Assembly: GCA_018064385.1 (NCBI GenBank)
Contig: JAGHVI010000031.1
Span: forward strand, 1-8,958
Direction of reading: 5' to 3'
Source of the DNA: Candidatus Minthenecus merdequi
GTDB taxonomy: Bacteria > Bacteroidota > Bacteroidia > Bacteroidales > Paludibacteraceae
DNA length: 8,958 nt
The translations under genes were made by a program, and so were the position numbers. Below, one piece after another: positions 1 to 5,836 of this stretch. Positions within the stretch are counted from its first letter, which is position 1. Each line of letters begins with the position of its first letter. Below the pieces are notes generated by a model that saw nothing but the letters and a program-made list of their open reading frames with translations, made no database searches and had not been told where the DNA came from.

Positions 1-9
1 TTTTGTCAT
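1..9 (-). CDS. Possible start of a gene leaving the window (first codons only)
   Basis: Only three codons are visible on the minus strand, reading M-T-K from an ATG at 9-7. The call rests on position: a good Bacteroidetes-type promoter lies at 47-77 on the same strand, which would give a leader of roughly 30 bases, similar to the leaders of the other operons here. The product cannot be named from the sequence. In Bacteroides the gene after rpmB-rpmG-DUF4295 is, from memory, ftsY, but three residues cannot test that. The true start could also lie further left. Confidence 0.35.
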
Positions 10-46
10 AATAATAGTAGTTATAGTTAATGCAAAATTGCGACTG

Positions 47-77
47 CAAAGTTACAACTATACTACAACTGCTACAA
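47..77 (-). promoter_or_regulatory. Promoter for the gene beyond the left edge
   Basis: On the minus strand TAACTTTG (54-47) matches the Bacteroidetes -7 box TAnnTTTG. A TTG lies exactly 20 bases upstream (77-75), the same spacing as the rpmB and export-operon promoters in this window. Transcription would start near position 40 and run left. This is by motif and spacing only. Confidence 0.55.
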
Positions 78-119
78 TATGTATTTTATCGAATGCTTAC
101 GTTTAAAAGAGCAAGTTCT

Positions 120-219
120 TTGCTTTCGGTTTGCACAAATTTTGCATCTTGCTGCTTATGCTGAAACGACTTCCTTCGCACCTCAGCAATACAAGCAAAG
201 TTTGCTTGCTTTCGGTTTG
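120..219. repeat. 14-bp direct repeat pair with an internal palindrome
   Basis: TTGCTTTCGGTTTG occurs at 120-133 and again at 206-219, each preceded by a similar GCAA(A)GTT stretch. Between them, at 192-208, is a perfect 17-base palindrome: CAAGCAAA, central G, TTTGCTTG. These lie inside the left copy of the dispersed repeat and are absent from the right copy. No protein reading frame is convincing here. The function is unknown; it could be part of a small non-autonomous element or a protein-binding site. Confidence 0.6.
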
Positions 220-298
220 TCGTCAGTTCAGTCGGTCGCATAGCAATCTGCTAAAAATAAACTTAAAAAAGGTCTCAACCTAATTAATAGAACCACCC
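140..298 (-). repeat. Dispersed repeat, copy A (downstream of the DUF4295 gene)
   Basis: This stretch shares several blocks with 5908-6024, in the same order and orientation. The block 242-298 aligns to 5968-6024 over 57 bases with four mismatches, including an identical 23-base run (242-264 and 5968-5990) and the identical end TAATTAATAGAACCACCC (281-298). Two further shared blocks are TCAGTCGGTC (228-237) and an 18-base match at 140-157. The segment between the shared blocks differs from the other copy and carries extra sequence. Unlike copy B, no inverted copy of the 18-base end is seen on the far side. On the minus strand it follows the terminator of the ribosomal operon directly. Confidence 0.75.
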
Positions 299-300
299 TT

Positions 301-336
301 AAAAGAAAGGGACTGGCAATAAGTATTACCAGTCCT
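301..336 (-). terminator. Hairpin terminator of the rpmB-rpmG-DUF4295 operon
   Basis: In minus-strand RNA, GGACUGGUAAUA pairs with UAUUGCCAGUCC (335 to 310), with one U-G pair and a very small loop. It is followed by CUUUCUUUU. The hairpin starts 30 bases after the DUF4295 stop codon, so it is well placed as an intrinsic terminator. The end of repeat copy A begins immediately after the U-rich tail. Confidence 0.75.
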
Positions 337-365
337 CATTATTTATCAGTCGTAAAGTTTATGAA

Positions 366-518
366 TCACTTCTTGAAATAATCCTTAACGCCCTCGTTCA
401 AGATCATCTCTTCTTGGAAGATATATGCACCAGTCTTAGGAGACTTAACCATTTTGATTACTTTAGAATAGCCACGACCTTCACCTTTTTGAAGGGTAGC
501 GACGGTTTTCTTTGCCAT
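366..518 (-). CDS. DUF4295 family small protein (ribosomal-operon companion)
   Basis: This 50-residue protein runs from ATG at 518 to TGA at 368-366. It begins MAKKTVATLQKGEGRGYSKV, contains IKMVKSPKTGAYIFQEEMI, and ends with KDYFKK. That is the pattern of the DUF4295 family, short basic proteins found in Bacteroidetes right after rpmG. The function is not established; the basic composition and constant place behind two large-subunit protein genes suggest a ribosome-associated role, which is inference. It follows rpmG by 16 bases and is the last gene before the terminator at 301-336, so it is very probably co-transcribed with rpmB and rpmG. No Shine-Dalgarno sequence is visible. Length and start agree with the family. 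Confidence 0.9.
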   Translation of the reverse strand: MAKKTVATLQKGEGRGYSKVIKMVKSPKTGAYIFQEEMILNEGVKDYFKK

Positions 519-534
519 GTTTTAAGTCTATTAA

Positions 535-723
535 TTATTTAATCTCGCGGTGAACAGTAACACGACGGAGAATAGGGTTATACTTCTTAAGTTCCAGACG
601 ACCTGGAGTATTTTTACGATTCTTTGTAGTGATATAGCGAGAAGTACCTGGCATACCACTATCTTTATGCTCAGTACATTCAAGGATAACTTGAACACGA
701 GCCTCTTTTGTTTTTTTAGCCAT
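535..723 (-). CDS. rpmG: 50S ribosomal protein L33
   Basis: This 62-residue basic protein of the large ribosomal subunit has the typical L33 core: VQVILEC near residues 10-16, SRYITTKNRKNTPGRLELKKYNP in the middle, and a basic C-terminal tail. The zinc-binding form has two CxxC pairs. Here the first is reduced to C16-T-E-H and the second to NPIL, so this is the zinc-free type of L33. Compared with the short zinc form there are a few extra residues (KDSGMPG) before the conserved core. It lies 17 bases after rpmB and 16 bases before the DUF4295 gene, in one transcription unit driven from the promoter at 1052-1082. Unusually for this window it has a clear ribosome-binding site, AGGAG at 733-737. 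Confidence 0.97.
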   Translation of the reverse strand: MAKKTKEARVQVILECTEHKDSGMPGTSRYITTKNRKNTPGRLELKKYNPILRRVTVHREIK

Positions 724-732
724 ACAATAAAA

Positions 733-737
733 CTCCT
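733..737 (-). promoter_or_regulatory. Shine-Dalgarno sequence of rpmG
   Basis: AGGAG on the minus strand sits 9 bases before the rpmG ATG. It stands out because the other genes here (rpmB, DUF4295, the two export lipoproteins, the kinase) start without a recognisable Shine-Dalgarno site, as is common in Bacteroidetes. It supports the ATG at 723-721 as the start. Confidence 0.6.
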
Positions 738-740
738 ATA

Positions 741-1004
741 TTAAAAATCCAATACTTTAACGTCATTCCAGGTGCAATACCCTTTATTGACAGCATTTTT
801 GAGGGCAGCATCAAGACCCATTTTGTTAATGGTTCTCAAACCGGCAGCAGAGATGTTGAGTCTTATCCAGCAATCCTGCTCTACATAGTAGAATTTCTTA
901 TGGAACAAGTTAACATCAAAAGAGCGTTTGGTACGGCGTTTCGAGTGAGAAACGTTGTTGCCAATCATTGCCTTTTTTCCGGTAATCTGACAAATCTTTG
1001 ACAT
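741..1004 (-). CDS. rpmB: 50S ribosomal protein L28
   Basis: This 87-residue large-subunit ribosomal protein opens with MSKICQITGKKAMIGNNVSHSKRRTKR, the L28 signature (CQ-TGK, GNNVSHS, TKR-F). It continues with VEQDCWIRLNISAAGLRTINKMGLDAAL, matching the family's WIRLRVSA-GLRTI-K-G segment. Length is normal for the Bacteroidetes form. It is the first gene of a three-gene operon with rpmG and the DUF4295 gene. A strong promoter lies upstream at 1052-1082, leaving a leader of about 40 A/T-rich bases. The ATG at 1004 is the only start that preserves the conserved N-terminus. Confidence 0.97.
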   Translation of the reverse strand: MSKICQITGKKAMIGNNVSHSKRRTKRSFDVNLFHKKFYYVEQDCWIRLNISAAGLRTINKMGLDAALKNAVNKGYCTWNDVKVLDF

Positions 1005-1051
1005 TTTCTTATAATATTATTTGTTTTACATTTCAGTTCAAAAAGCGGGTG

Positions 1052-1082
1052 CAAAGGTACGAACTTTTTTCGACCTACACAA
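1052..1082 (-). promoter_or_regulatory. Promoter of the rpmB-rpmG-DUF4295 operon
   Basis: On the minus strand TACCTTTG (1059-1052) matches TAnnTTTG, with TTG at 1082-1080 exactly 20 bases upstream. The same -7 octamer and spacing occur at the export operon promoter (5504-5534). The expected start point is near 1045. The promoter sits just after the hairpin at 1092-1113. Confidence 0.8.
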
Positions 1083-1091
1083 GCAAAAGGG

Positions 1092-1113
1092 CAGCAAAAT
1101 TACTGTTTTGCCG
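1092..1113 (-). terminator. Probable terminator of the exopolysaccharide export operon
   Basis: In minus-strand RNA, CGGCAAAA (1113-1106) pairs with UUUUGCUG (1099-1092), including one G-U pair, around a 6-base loop. It is followed by CCCUUUU. It lies between the wzc gene and the rpmB promoter, where a terminator is expected. The U tract is short and interrupted by three C bases, so it may be weak. It overlaps the end of the possible small ORF at 1100-1252, whose stop codon lies in the loop. Confidence 0.5.
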
Positions 1114-1252
1114 AAAATTTTCTGAACTGACTATATTTCAACCAATTAAGACAACGTAAACTAAGACATTCTTTGCGTTTAGCATCAATTTTACGCAATT
1201 GCTGGAAATCGTAACGAGAGAAGATGTTTCCCTTCAATGTCCAGAACGTCAT
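1100..1252 (-). CDS. Possible small ORF after wzc (50 residues)
   Basis: An ATG-started frame on the minus strand encodes 50 residues, beginning MTFWTLKGNIFSRYDFQQLR and rich in K, R, W and F. It lies 32 bases after the wzc stop and ends inside the terminator-like hairpin at 1092-1113. I do not recognise it. The frame stays open upstream of the ATG towards the end of wzc, but is not the wzc frame. No ribosome-binding site is visible, though that is normal here. Composition looks somewhat protein-like (three aromatic residues in the first 16, mixed charges), yet 50 open codons in an A/T-rich gap can arise by chance. Alternatives are a decayed gene fragment or plain 3' UTR. Confidence 0.25.
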   Translation of the reverse strand: MTFWTLKGNIFSRYDFQQLRKIDAKRKECLSLRCLNWLKYSQFRKFSAKQ

Positions 1253-1284
1253 ATTATTGGTAAGAACATATACAATAGATATGA

Positions 1285-3891
1285 TTAAGCCTTATTCTTT
1301 TTTGAAGTGTCATCGTCAGCATCATCGTGATAGTACTTATCATTAGCTTTATAATACTTTTCACCATCATACTTGTAATAATGACTGCCATAGCCGTAGC
1401 CGTAAGAATAGCCATAACCATATTTGCCACCGCCGTAATAGTATCCATTTCTGAACTTGCCATAACCGAGGATACTGGTTCGTTTTGCGACAGGGACATC
1501 ATTAAGAACTGTGTAAACATTATTGACTTTATCGTCATTAACTTGCTGAATAAAGTTCTTAAAGTATTTCTTATTGGTTTTCATTGCGCGTACAACAATC
1601 AGATTGATATCAGCACGCTTCATAATTTCCATTGCATCAGATACAAGTCCAAGAGGAGAAGTATCAATTACTATGTAATCGTAACGCTTGCGGAGTTCTT
1701 CAAGGATTTTGGCCATTTTCTCAGATCTAATCAACTCAGCAGAATTGAGAGGCACGACACCAGAAGGGATAAAGTGGAAGCCCAAACGTTCATCATCAGT
1801 AACAATAATATCGTCAAGTTGGCATTCGTCAATAAGTAAATGGACAAGACCCTTTTCATTACGCTTCCCTAACAATTTAGTTACAGAAGGGTTACGCAAA
1901 TCCATATCAATCAACAACACGCGGTCAGAAATCATAGAATAAATACCTGCAAGGTTAAGAGATACAGAAGTCTTTCCATCGCCAGACTCAGAAGAAGTAA
2001 TAACCGTAACAATATCTTTCTTGCGTTGAACATAAAGTTCGATACGGTTACGTAAGAGACGATAACGTTCAGTAAATACAGAGCGTTTGCTCTTTGTTGA
2101 AACGACAACATCCTTGCGGTCGGTATGCAGGAGAGACGAAATAACAGGGAACGGTGAGTTTTGAATAATATCATCCTCGCTATTCACTTTATTGTCAAGA
2201 AGTGTCAAAACGATAACGTAAGAGCCTGGAATAAGAAGACCAATAATGAAACAAACAAGATAAATAATCATCTTATCCTTTGTGTTGACAGGAATAAGAG
2301 TGGTACGTGCTATTTGTATAATCTTATCATCAGGGACATTTGAAGCCATAATGATTTGCGCCTCGGAACGTTTTTGGAGCAAGAAGGTATAATAATTATC
2401 GCTGATCTTGTAAGCGCGCTCATAGTTAACCATCTCGAACTCCTTGTCAGGGAGAGCACGGAGGTCAGACATAAGAGCGTTGTACTCATCATCGAAAACT
2501 TTACGTTCCATATTGTAAACTTTTCGAACATTCTTAATAACTTCGAGAAGAGTTTGGCTAATCTCGTCCATACGTTTTGAATAGCGTTCGTATTGAGGAT
2601 TCTTCACACCAATATCGCTACGTTTCTGATGAAGTTCATTGAATTGAGACACAAGCTCGAGCAATGTAGGATCAGCGACACCAATCGAAGAAGGAGCAAC
2701 CAGTTTTTGGTCTTTAACAGCACTGGTAAGGTACTTTGAGAGAGATTCAAAATAAGCGTCTTTGAGGGTAAGTTCAGCACGACGGGTGTCCAACTCATTA
2801 AGTTTATTTGCCACCTGTCCGGAATAATCTGTGATATTGACGAGTTGATTTGCATTACGATAGTCACGAAGGCGAGCCTCGGACGATGAAAGGGAATCCG
2901 AGAGGCTGCTCAACTGACTATTAATGAAGTCAATAGTACGGATAGACTCTTCGTTTTTCTCTTCAAGATTGACTGCAAGATACTCGTTCGTCAGGGCATT
3001 AAGGAAATCGCAGTCACGAAGATAATCAGAACTTGATAACTGTACGCTGACAACAGTTGACAAATCTTGTTTCGAGCCAAGGAACTGAAGAGAGAGTCTT
3101 TGAGCAAACTCGTTTTCGAGAGAAGAGATACTACGGAAAACGAAAAAGAAATCAGATTGACCAGAAATTATGTATTTTTTTTCGACTTCGATAGCAAAAA
3201 GGCTACATTCGACTTTCTGTCCATATTTTGCCTTTATAGGTTTAAAAGACTTTGCGAACTTTTCCAAACGATCATCAAAGACATCCTCAATCGAAATCTC
3301 GAAAGTATTATTATCAACAGGAGTGAAACGGAATTCAAAGAAATATGCATCGGGGGCAATCTGTATTTGATTAATCTTGACTGGTTCAGAGCCATACAGA
3401 CTGGTATTCTTAAAGTTTCCTTTTTTGTAGAAATCGATATCAAAAGGCAGTTTCTGCAGTGTTCGGTTAATCATATTGAAAGACCCCATCACAATCAACT
3501 GGTTGTTGTAATTAGAGTTTCCGTACTGAGAACCGAGGAAATTCTGCATACCACCATAATTCATTTTTCCGCCATCGTCAATAAGTACTTGTGCCTCGGA
3601 AACAAACTGAGGTTTCCACTTTCGATTCAAGATAAAGCCGACAGACATTGTCACCACAACGCATATCACGAATAGATACCATTTGGCAAGAAAACGTATT
3701 CCCCATTCCAGGTAGTTAATACCTTTTTCTGAAGGAGCGTTTTGAGGCAATGTATTTCCAGCATAGGAACCGCTTGCATAAGTGCCTTGATTTGCATAAT
3801 AACTACCCGAAGTATAGCCATTAGCATAATACCGATCTTTGCTATTTGCAGAGTTTCCGCAGTTCTTGCTTTTATCTTCGTTTTCACTCAT
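1285..3891 (-). CDS. Wzc-type polysaccharide co-polymerase and tyrosine autokinase (BY-kinase)
   Basis: This 868-residue inner-membrane protein controls polysaccharide chain length and export. In order: an N-terminal tail with seven tyrosines (residues 21-43); first membrane segment about 70-88, opening a Wzz domain; a long periplasmic coiled-coil region about 300-480; a GNVR-type segment about 481-512; second membrane segment about 541-565; and a cytoplasmic kinase domain. The kinase has ExxRxxR (E608, R611, R614), Walker A SSESGDGKTS with K640, Walker A' VLLIDMDLRNP (D662, D664) and Walker B YIVIDTSP (D743). The C-terminal tail (810-854) holds 17 tyrosines in a YG-rich run, the usual autophosphorylation cluster. 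I chose the ATG at 3891, 10 bases after the preceding stop; an earlier ATG at 3930 would overlap that gene by 29 bases. Third gene of the export operon. No partner tyrosine phosphatase is in the window. Confidence 0.93.
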   Translation of the reverse strand: MSENEDKSKNCGNSANSKDRYYANGYTSGSYYANQGTYASGSYAGNTLPQNAPSEKGINYLEWGIRFLAKWYLFVICVVVTMSVGFILNRKWKPQFVSEAQVLIDDGGKMNYGGMQNFLGSQYGNSNYNNQLIVMGSFNMINRTLQKLPFDIDFYKKGNFKNTSLYGSEPVKINQIQIAPDAYFFEFRFTPVDNNTFEISIEDVFDDRLEKFAKSFKPIKAKYGQKVECSLFAIEVEKKYIISGQSDFFFVFRSISSLENEFAQRLSLQFLGSKQDLSTVVSVQLSSSDYLRDCDFLNALTNEYLAVNLEEKNEESIRTIDFINSQLSSLSDSLSSSEARLRDYRNANQLVNITDYSGQVANKLNELDTRRAELTLKDAYFESLSKYLTSAVKDQKLVAPSSIGVADPTLLELVSQFNELHQKRSDIGVKNPQYERYSKRMDEISQTLLEVIKNVRKVYNMERKVFDDEYNALMSDLRALPDKEFEMVNYERAYKISDNYYTFLLQKRSEAQIIMASNVPDDKIIQIARTTLIPVNTKDKMIIYLVCFIIGLLIPGSYVIVLTLLDNKVNSEDDIIQNSPFPVISSLLHTDRKDVVVSTKSKRSVFTERYRLLRNRIELYVQRKKDIVTVITSSESGDGKTSVSLNLAGIYSMISDRVLLIDMDLRNPSVTKLLGKRNEKGLVHLLIDECQLDDIIVTDDERLGFHFIPSGVVPLNSAELIRSEKMAKILEELRKRYDYIVIDTSPLGLVSDAMEIMKRADINLIVVRAMKTNKKYFKNFIQQVNDDKVNNVYTVLNDVPVAKRTSILGYGKFRNGYYYGGGKYGYGYSYGYGYGSHYYKYDGEKYYKANDKYYHDDADDDTSKKNKA

Positions 3892-3901
3892 AGTGCAATA
3901 A

Positions 3902-4654
3902 TTATTTAAACACGTTCCAGATAGAGACAAGAAGGCTCAAAGAGGAACTGATTAGTCCGACAAAAGATGTATAAGAAGAGACGCTCCAGAATCTACGTTT
4001 GGAGACATCAAGGTAAATAACGTCGTTAGGATAGATATAATAATACTTAGAATCTATGATAGACTTTGAGCGTATGTCGAACTCTGCAATCTTGGTTCCT
4101 TGAGGAGTTTTGCGAAGGATTTTAACTTTCGAGAAATCAGCAGTTTCGTGTATTCCTCCACAGAGAGCAAGAGCTTGATAGATGGTCAGGCGTTCCTTAT
4201 ACATAGCATAATATCCGCGACCGGCATCACCAATTACACAGAAAGTACCAGTAGCAAGAGAGAGTTTGACTGTAGCGTCATTGATATATCCTTTATATAA
4301 TGTGTCGAGTTTGCATTCAGCCTCTTGAAGCGTCATTCCTTCCAATTTGACCTTTGAGAGGAATGGGAGGTCGGCTGTACCATCCTCGTAAATACGATAT
4401 GAGTAGCCAGAAGTAGAGATAGTTCCTCGACCCTGGTTAGGAGAAAGGAGGATAGCTGTTGCGCGGTCAGAGGTTATGACACGCATCATAATTTCATCGT
4501 TTTTTTGCAATCTATATTCATTATAGAGGGCAGAATCGTAAGTCGGAAGGTTGTCGCGTTCCTGAATGAGTCCTACACGACGTGTGGTATAGCAGGCAGT
4601 CAGCATGATTGCAGCTAACAAAATTATGAAGTATTTAAGCGTGCGTGTGAACAT
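3902..4654 (-). CDS. Wza-type polysaccharide export lipoprotein, second paralogue
   Basis: This 250-residue outer-membrane lipoprotein probably forms part of the channel through which exopolysaccharide leaves the cell. It has a signal peptide ending in the lipobox LTAC with C21 as the lipidated cysteine. A polysaccharide-export domain lies about 46-135 (YRLQKNDEI, YEDGTADLPFLSKVKLEGMTLQEAE), followed by an SLBB-like domain about 138-216 (FCVIGDAGRGYY, LTIYQALALCGG, YYIYPNDVIYL). A hydrophobic C-terminal stretch (about 224-246) would suit the helix that spans the outer membrane in Wza. The start codon lies one base after the stop of the preceding paralogue (TAATATG), so the two are almost certainly translated from one message. 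Only one SLBB unit is present, making it shorter than E. coli Wza. Confidence 0.9.
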   Translation of the reverse strand: MFTRTLKYFIILLAAIMLTACYTTRRVGLIQERDNLPTYDSALYNEYRLQKNDEIMMRVITSDRATAILLSPNQGRGTISTSGYSYRIYEDGTADLPFLSKVKLEGMTLQEAECKLDTLYKGYINDATVKLSLATGTFCVIGDAGRGYYAMYKERLTIYQALALCGGIHETADFSKVKILRKTPQGTKIAEFDIRSKSIIDSKYYYIYPNDVIYLDVSKRRFWSVSSYTSFVGLISSSLSLLVSIWNVFK

Positions 4655-4655
4655 A

Positions 4656-5474
4656 TTATTCGGTAGCCTTAATGATTGAGTTTACAATAGAATAGACGAA
4701 AAGACCAAAAGAGACTGTTGACATAGTCAGCGAAATGACGCTTGTGACATGGTCAGCACCCATAACCTTAGCGTCTGAGAAAGGTACATAGATAACATCG
4801 TTAGGCTGAATGTAATAGAACTCAGAATCGATGATAGAGCGTGTGCGTATGTCGAAAGTCTTAACGATAGTACCATTCTCAGATTTACGTATAATCTGAA
4901 TTTTAGAACGGCGTGAATAGGTTTTGAGGTCACCGCTCATAGCAAGAGCCTCGAAGATAGTAAGTTTCTCTTTAGGGATTATGTATTTGCCGCTTCCAGC
5001 CTCGCCAAGGATAGAAAAAGAACGATTTGCAAGACGGACATCAACCGAGAAACCATTTATCATTTCGGCAAGCTTTGTTTCGAGAAGATTCTTAACCTCG
5101 CGCACAGTCAGCCCTACAACTTTAAGTCTGCCAAGGTAAGGATATTCAATACAATCGTCTTCACCAATCAGATAAAGGTAAAGGCGTGCAGTTGGATTAT
5201 CAGAATTATAGTACGTGGTATTATAGGCATACATAACACTGTTGCCGTTAAACATTTCCATCATATCCTCGTCAATAGCGACAAGATAAACATAAAGGTA
5301 GTCACCACGTTGAAGTTTGTAGTCAGAAAACTCAATTGAGTCGTTATATTGAGGTAAATCGTCGCGTGTTTGCAAATAATTTATCTTTTTAGAGAAAACA
5401 CAAGACGAAAGGACAACAGCAAGCAAAGCTGTCATCATCAGAGTCTTGAGTACATATTTCACCCTAAATACCAT
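4656..5474 (-). CDS. Wza-type polysaccharide export lipoprotein, first paralogue
   Basis: This 272-residue lipoprotein is the first gene of the export operon. The signal peptide ends in LSSC with C25 lipidated. The polysaccharide-export domain is about 52-148 (YKLQRGDYLYV, CIEYPYLGRLKVVGLTVREVK) and the SLBB-like domain about 154-230 (FSILGEAGSGKYIIPKEKLT, FDIRTRSIIDSEFYYIQPND). A hydrophobic C-terminal segment follows at about 243-268. It is clearly a paralogue of the next gene, sharing FDIR-SIIDS-YYI-PNDVIY and the LQ-RD-LP-Y block after the lipidated cysteine. Compared with that gene it has extra tyrosine/asparagine-rich sequence at about 73-98. I chose ATG at 5474; a TTG two codons earlier (5480) is possible and changes nothing. 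Its promoter lies at 5504-5534, giving a leader of about 20 bases. Confidence 0.9.
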   Translation of the reverse strand: MVFRVKYVLKTLMMTALLAVVLSSCVFSKKINYLQTRDDLPQYNDSIEFSDYKLQRGDYLYVYLVAIDEDMMEMFNGNSVMYAYNTTYYNSDNPTARLYLYLIGEDDCIEYPYLGRLKVVGLTVREVKNLLETKLAEMINGFSVDVRLANRSFSILGEAGSGKYIIPKEKLTIFEALAMSGDLKTYSRRSKIQIIRKSENGTIVKTFDIRTRSIIDSEFYYIQPNDVIYVPFSDAKVMGADHVTSVISLTMSTVSFGLFVYSIVNSIIKATE

Positions 5475-5503
5475 ATTCAAAAAATAGCAATTTTTTCAGT
5501 CTG

Positions 5504-5534
5504 CAAAGGTAGTAAATTATTTTTTAAATAGCAA
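5504..5534 (-). promoter_or_regulatory. Promoter of the exopolysaccharide export operon
   Basis: On the minus strand TACCTTTG (5511-5504) matches the Bacteroidetes -7 box, with TTG at 5534-5532 exactly 20 bases upstream. The -7 octamer is identical to that of rpmB. The spacer is almost pure A/T. Transcription would start near 5497 and read the two lipoproteins and the kinase. Confidence 0.8.
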
Positions 5535-5753
5535 GGAAAACGATAATTATTTTTTTAGAAAATTGAATGTGCTGAGTGTCTAAATCATTAGAAGTACCCA
5601 ATATATTGACAATTAAGGGGAATGAGAAGTTCACGAAACATACGGTGAGGCATAAATTTGTTAAATTACATAAAAGTAACCATAAGAAAACACAAATAAA
5701 GTTAATAGCGATAATTTTTCAGTAAAAAAGGCATCTATATGAGAAAAAAGAAG
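5535..5753. other. Intergenic stretch with no gene seen
   Basis: This is A/T-rich sequence between the export-operon promoter and the plus-strand promoter-like box. Short open frames exist on both strands, but none has a convincing start, composition or family signature. No tRNA, riboswitch or long repeat is apparent. Together with the flanking elements it makes up most of the 524-base gap between cinA and the export operon. Confidence 0.5.
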
Positions 5754-5761
5754 TACCTTTG
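5754..5761 (+). promoter_or_regulatory. Plus-strand promoter-like -7 box
   Basis: TACCTTTG on the plus strand is the same octamer used by the two good minus-strand promoters here, but no TTG is found 19-21 bases upstream, so it is an incomplete match. A transcript would begin near 5768 and run into the hairpin at 5803-5831. Confidence 0.4.
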
Positions 5762-5764
5762 CAG

Positions 5765-5836
5765 TGTTTTTTATGGTATTAGATTTAAGGTTAATAATTG
5801 GGATTTGGGTTGTCGGGAGACAACCCAAATTTATAT
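5765..5836 (+). ncRNA. Possible small RNA ending in a strong hairpin
   Basis: A short plus-strand unit is suggested by the -7 box at 5754-5761 followed about 40 bases later by a near-perfect hairpin. Everything else convincing in the window is on the minus strand, so this would be a lone divergent transcript. A 42-codon frame (5773-5901) starts almost at the predicted 5' end and runs through the hairpin, but it has no ribosome-binding site and no protein-like features, so I prefer a non-coding or attenuated leader reading. No RNA family is recognised. The transcript ends are guesses. Confidence 0.3.
5803..5831 (+). terminator. Strong hairpin, terminator-like on the plus strand
   Basis: TTTGGGTTGTC (5804-5814) and GACAACCCAAA (5819-5829) form a perfect 11-bp stem with a GGGA loop, and the stem extends by an A-T pair. 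The plus-strand tail is AAATTTATAT, a weak U tract. On the minus strand it is followed by AAATCCC, so it is less likely to end cinA transcripts. The inverted-repeat end GGGTGGTTCTATTAATTA begins seven bases after the stem. Confidence 0.6.

Noticed and set aside
1254..1538. Minus-strand 94-codon frame overlapping the end of wzc
   Set aside because: It is an off-frame reading of the kinase C-terminal coding region; the M/T/I-rich run arises from reading the Tyr/Gly/Asp codons out of frame.
3067..3675. Plus-strand open frame (202 codons) opposite the kinase gene
   Set aside because: It is antisense to the periplasmic part of wzc, with no recognisable domain and no promoter.
3889..3930. Upstream ATG (3930) as the start of the kinase gene
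   Set aside because: It would overlap the preceding gene by 29 bases and adds 13 residues with no family match; ATG at 3891 fits normal operon spacing.
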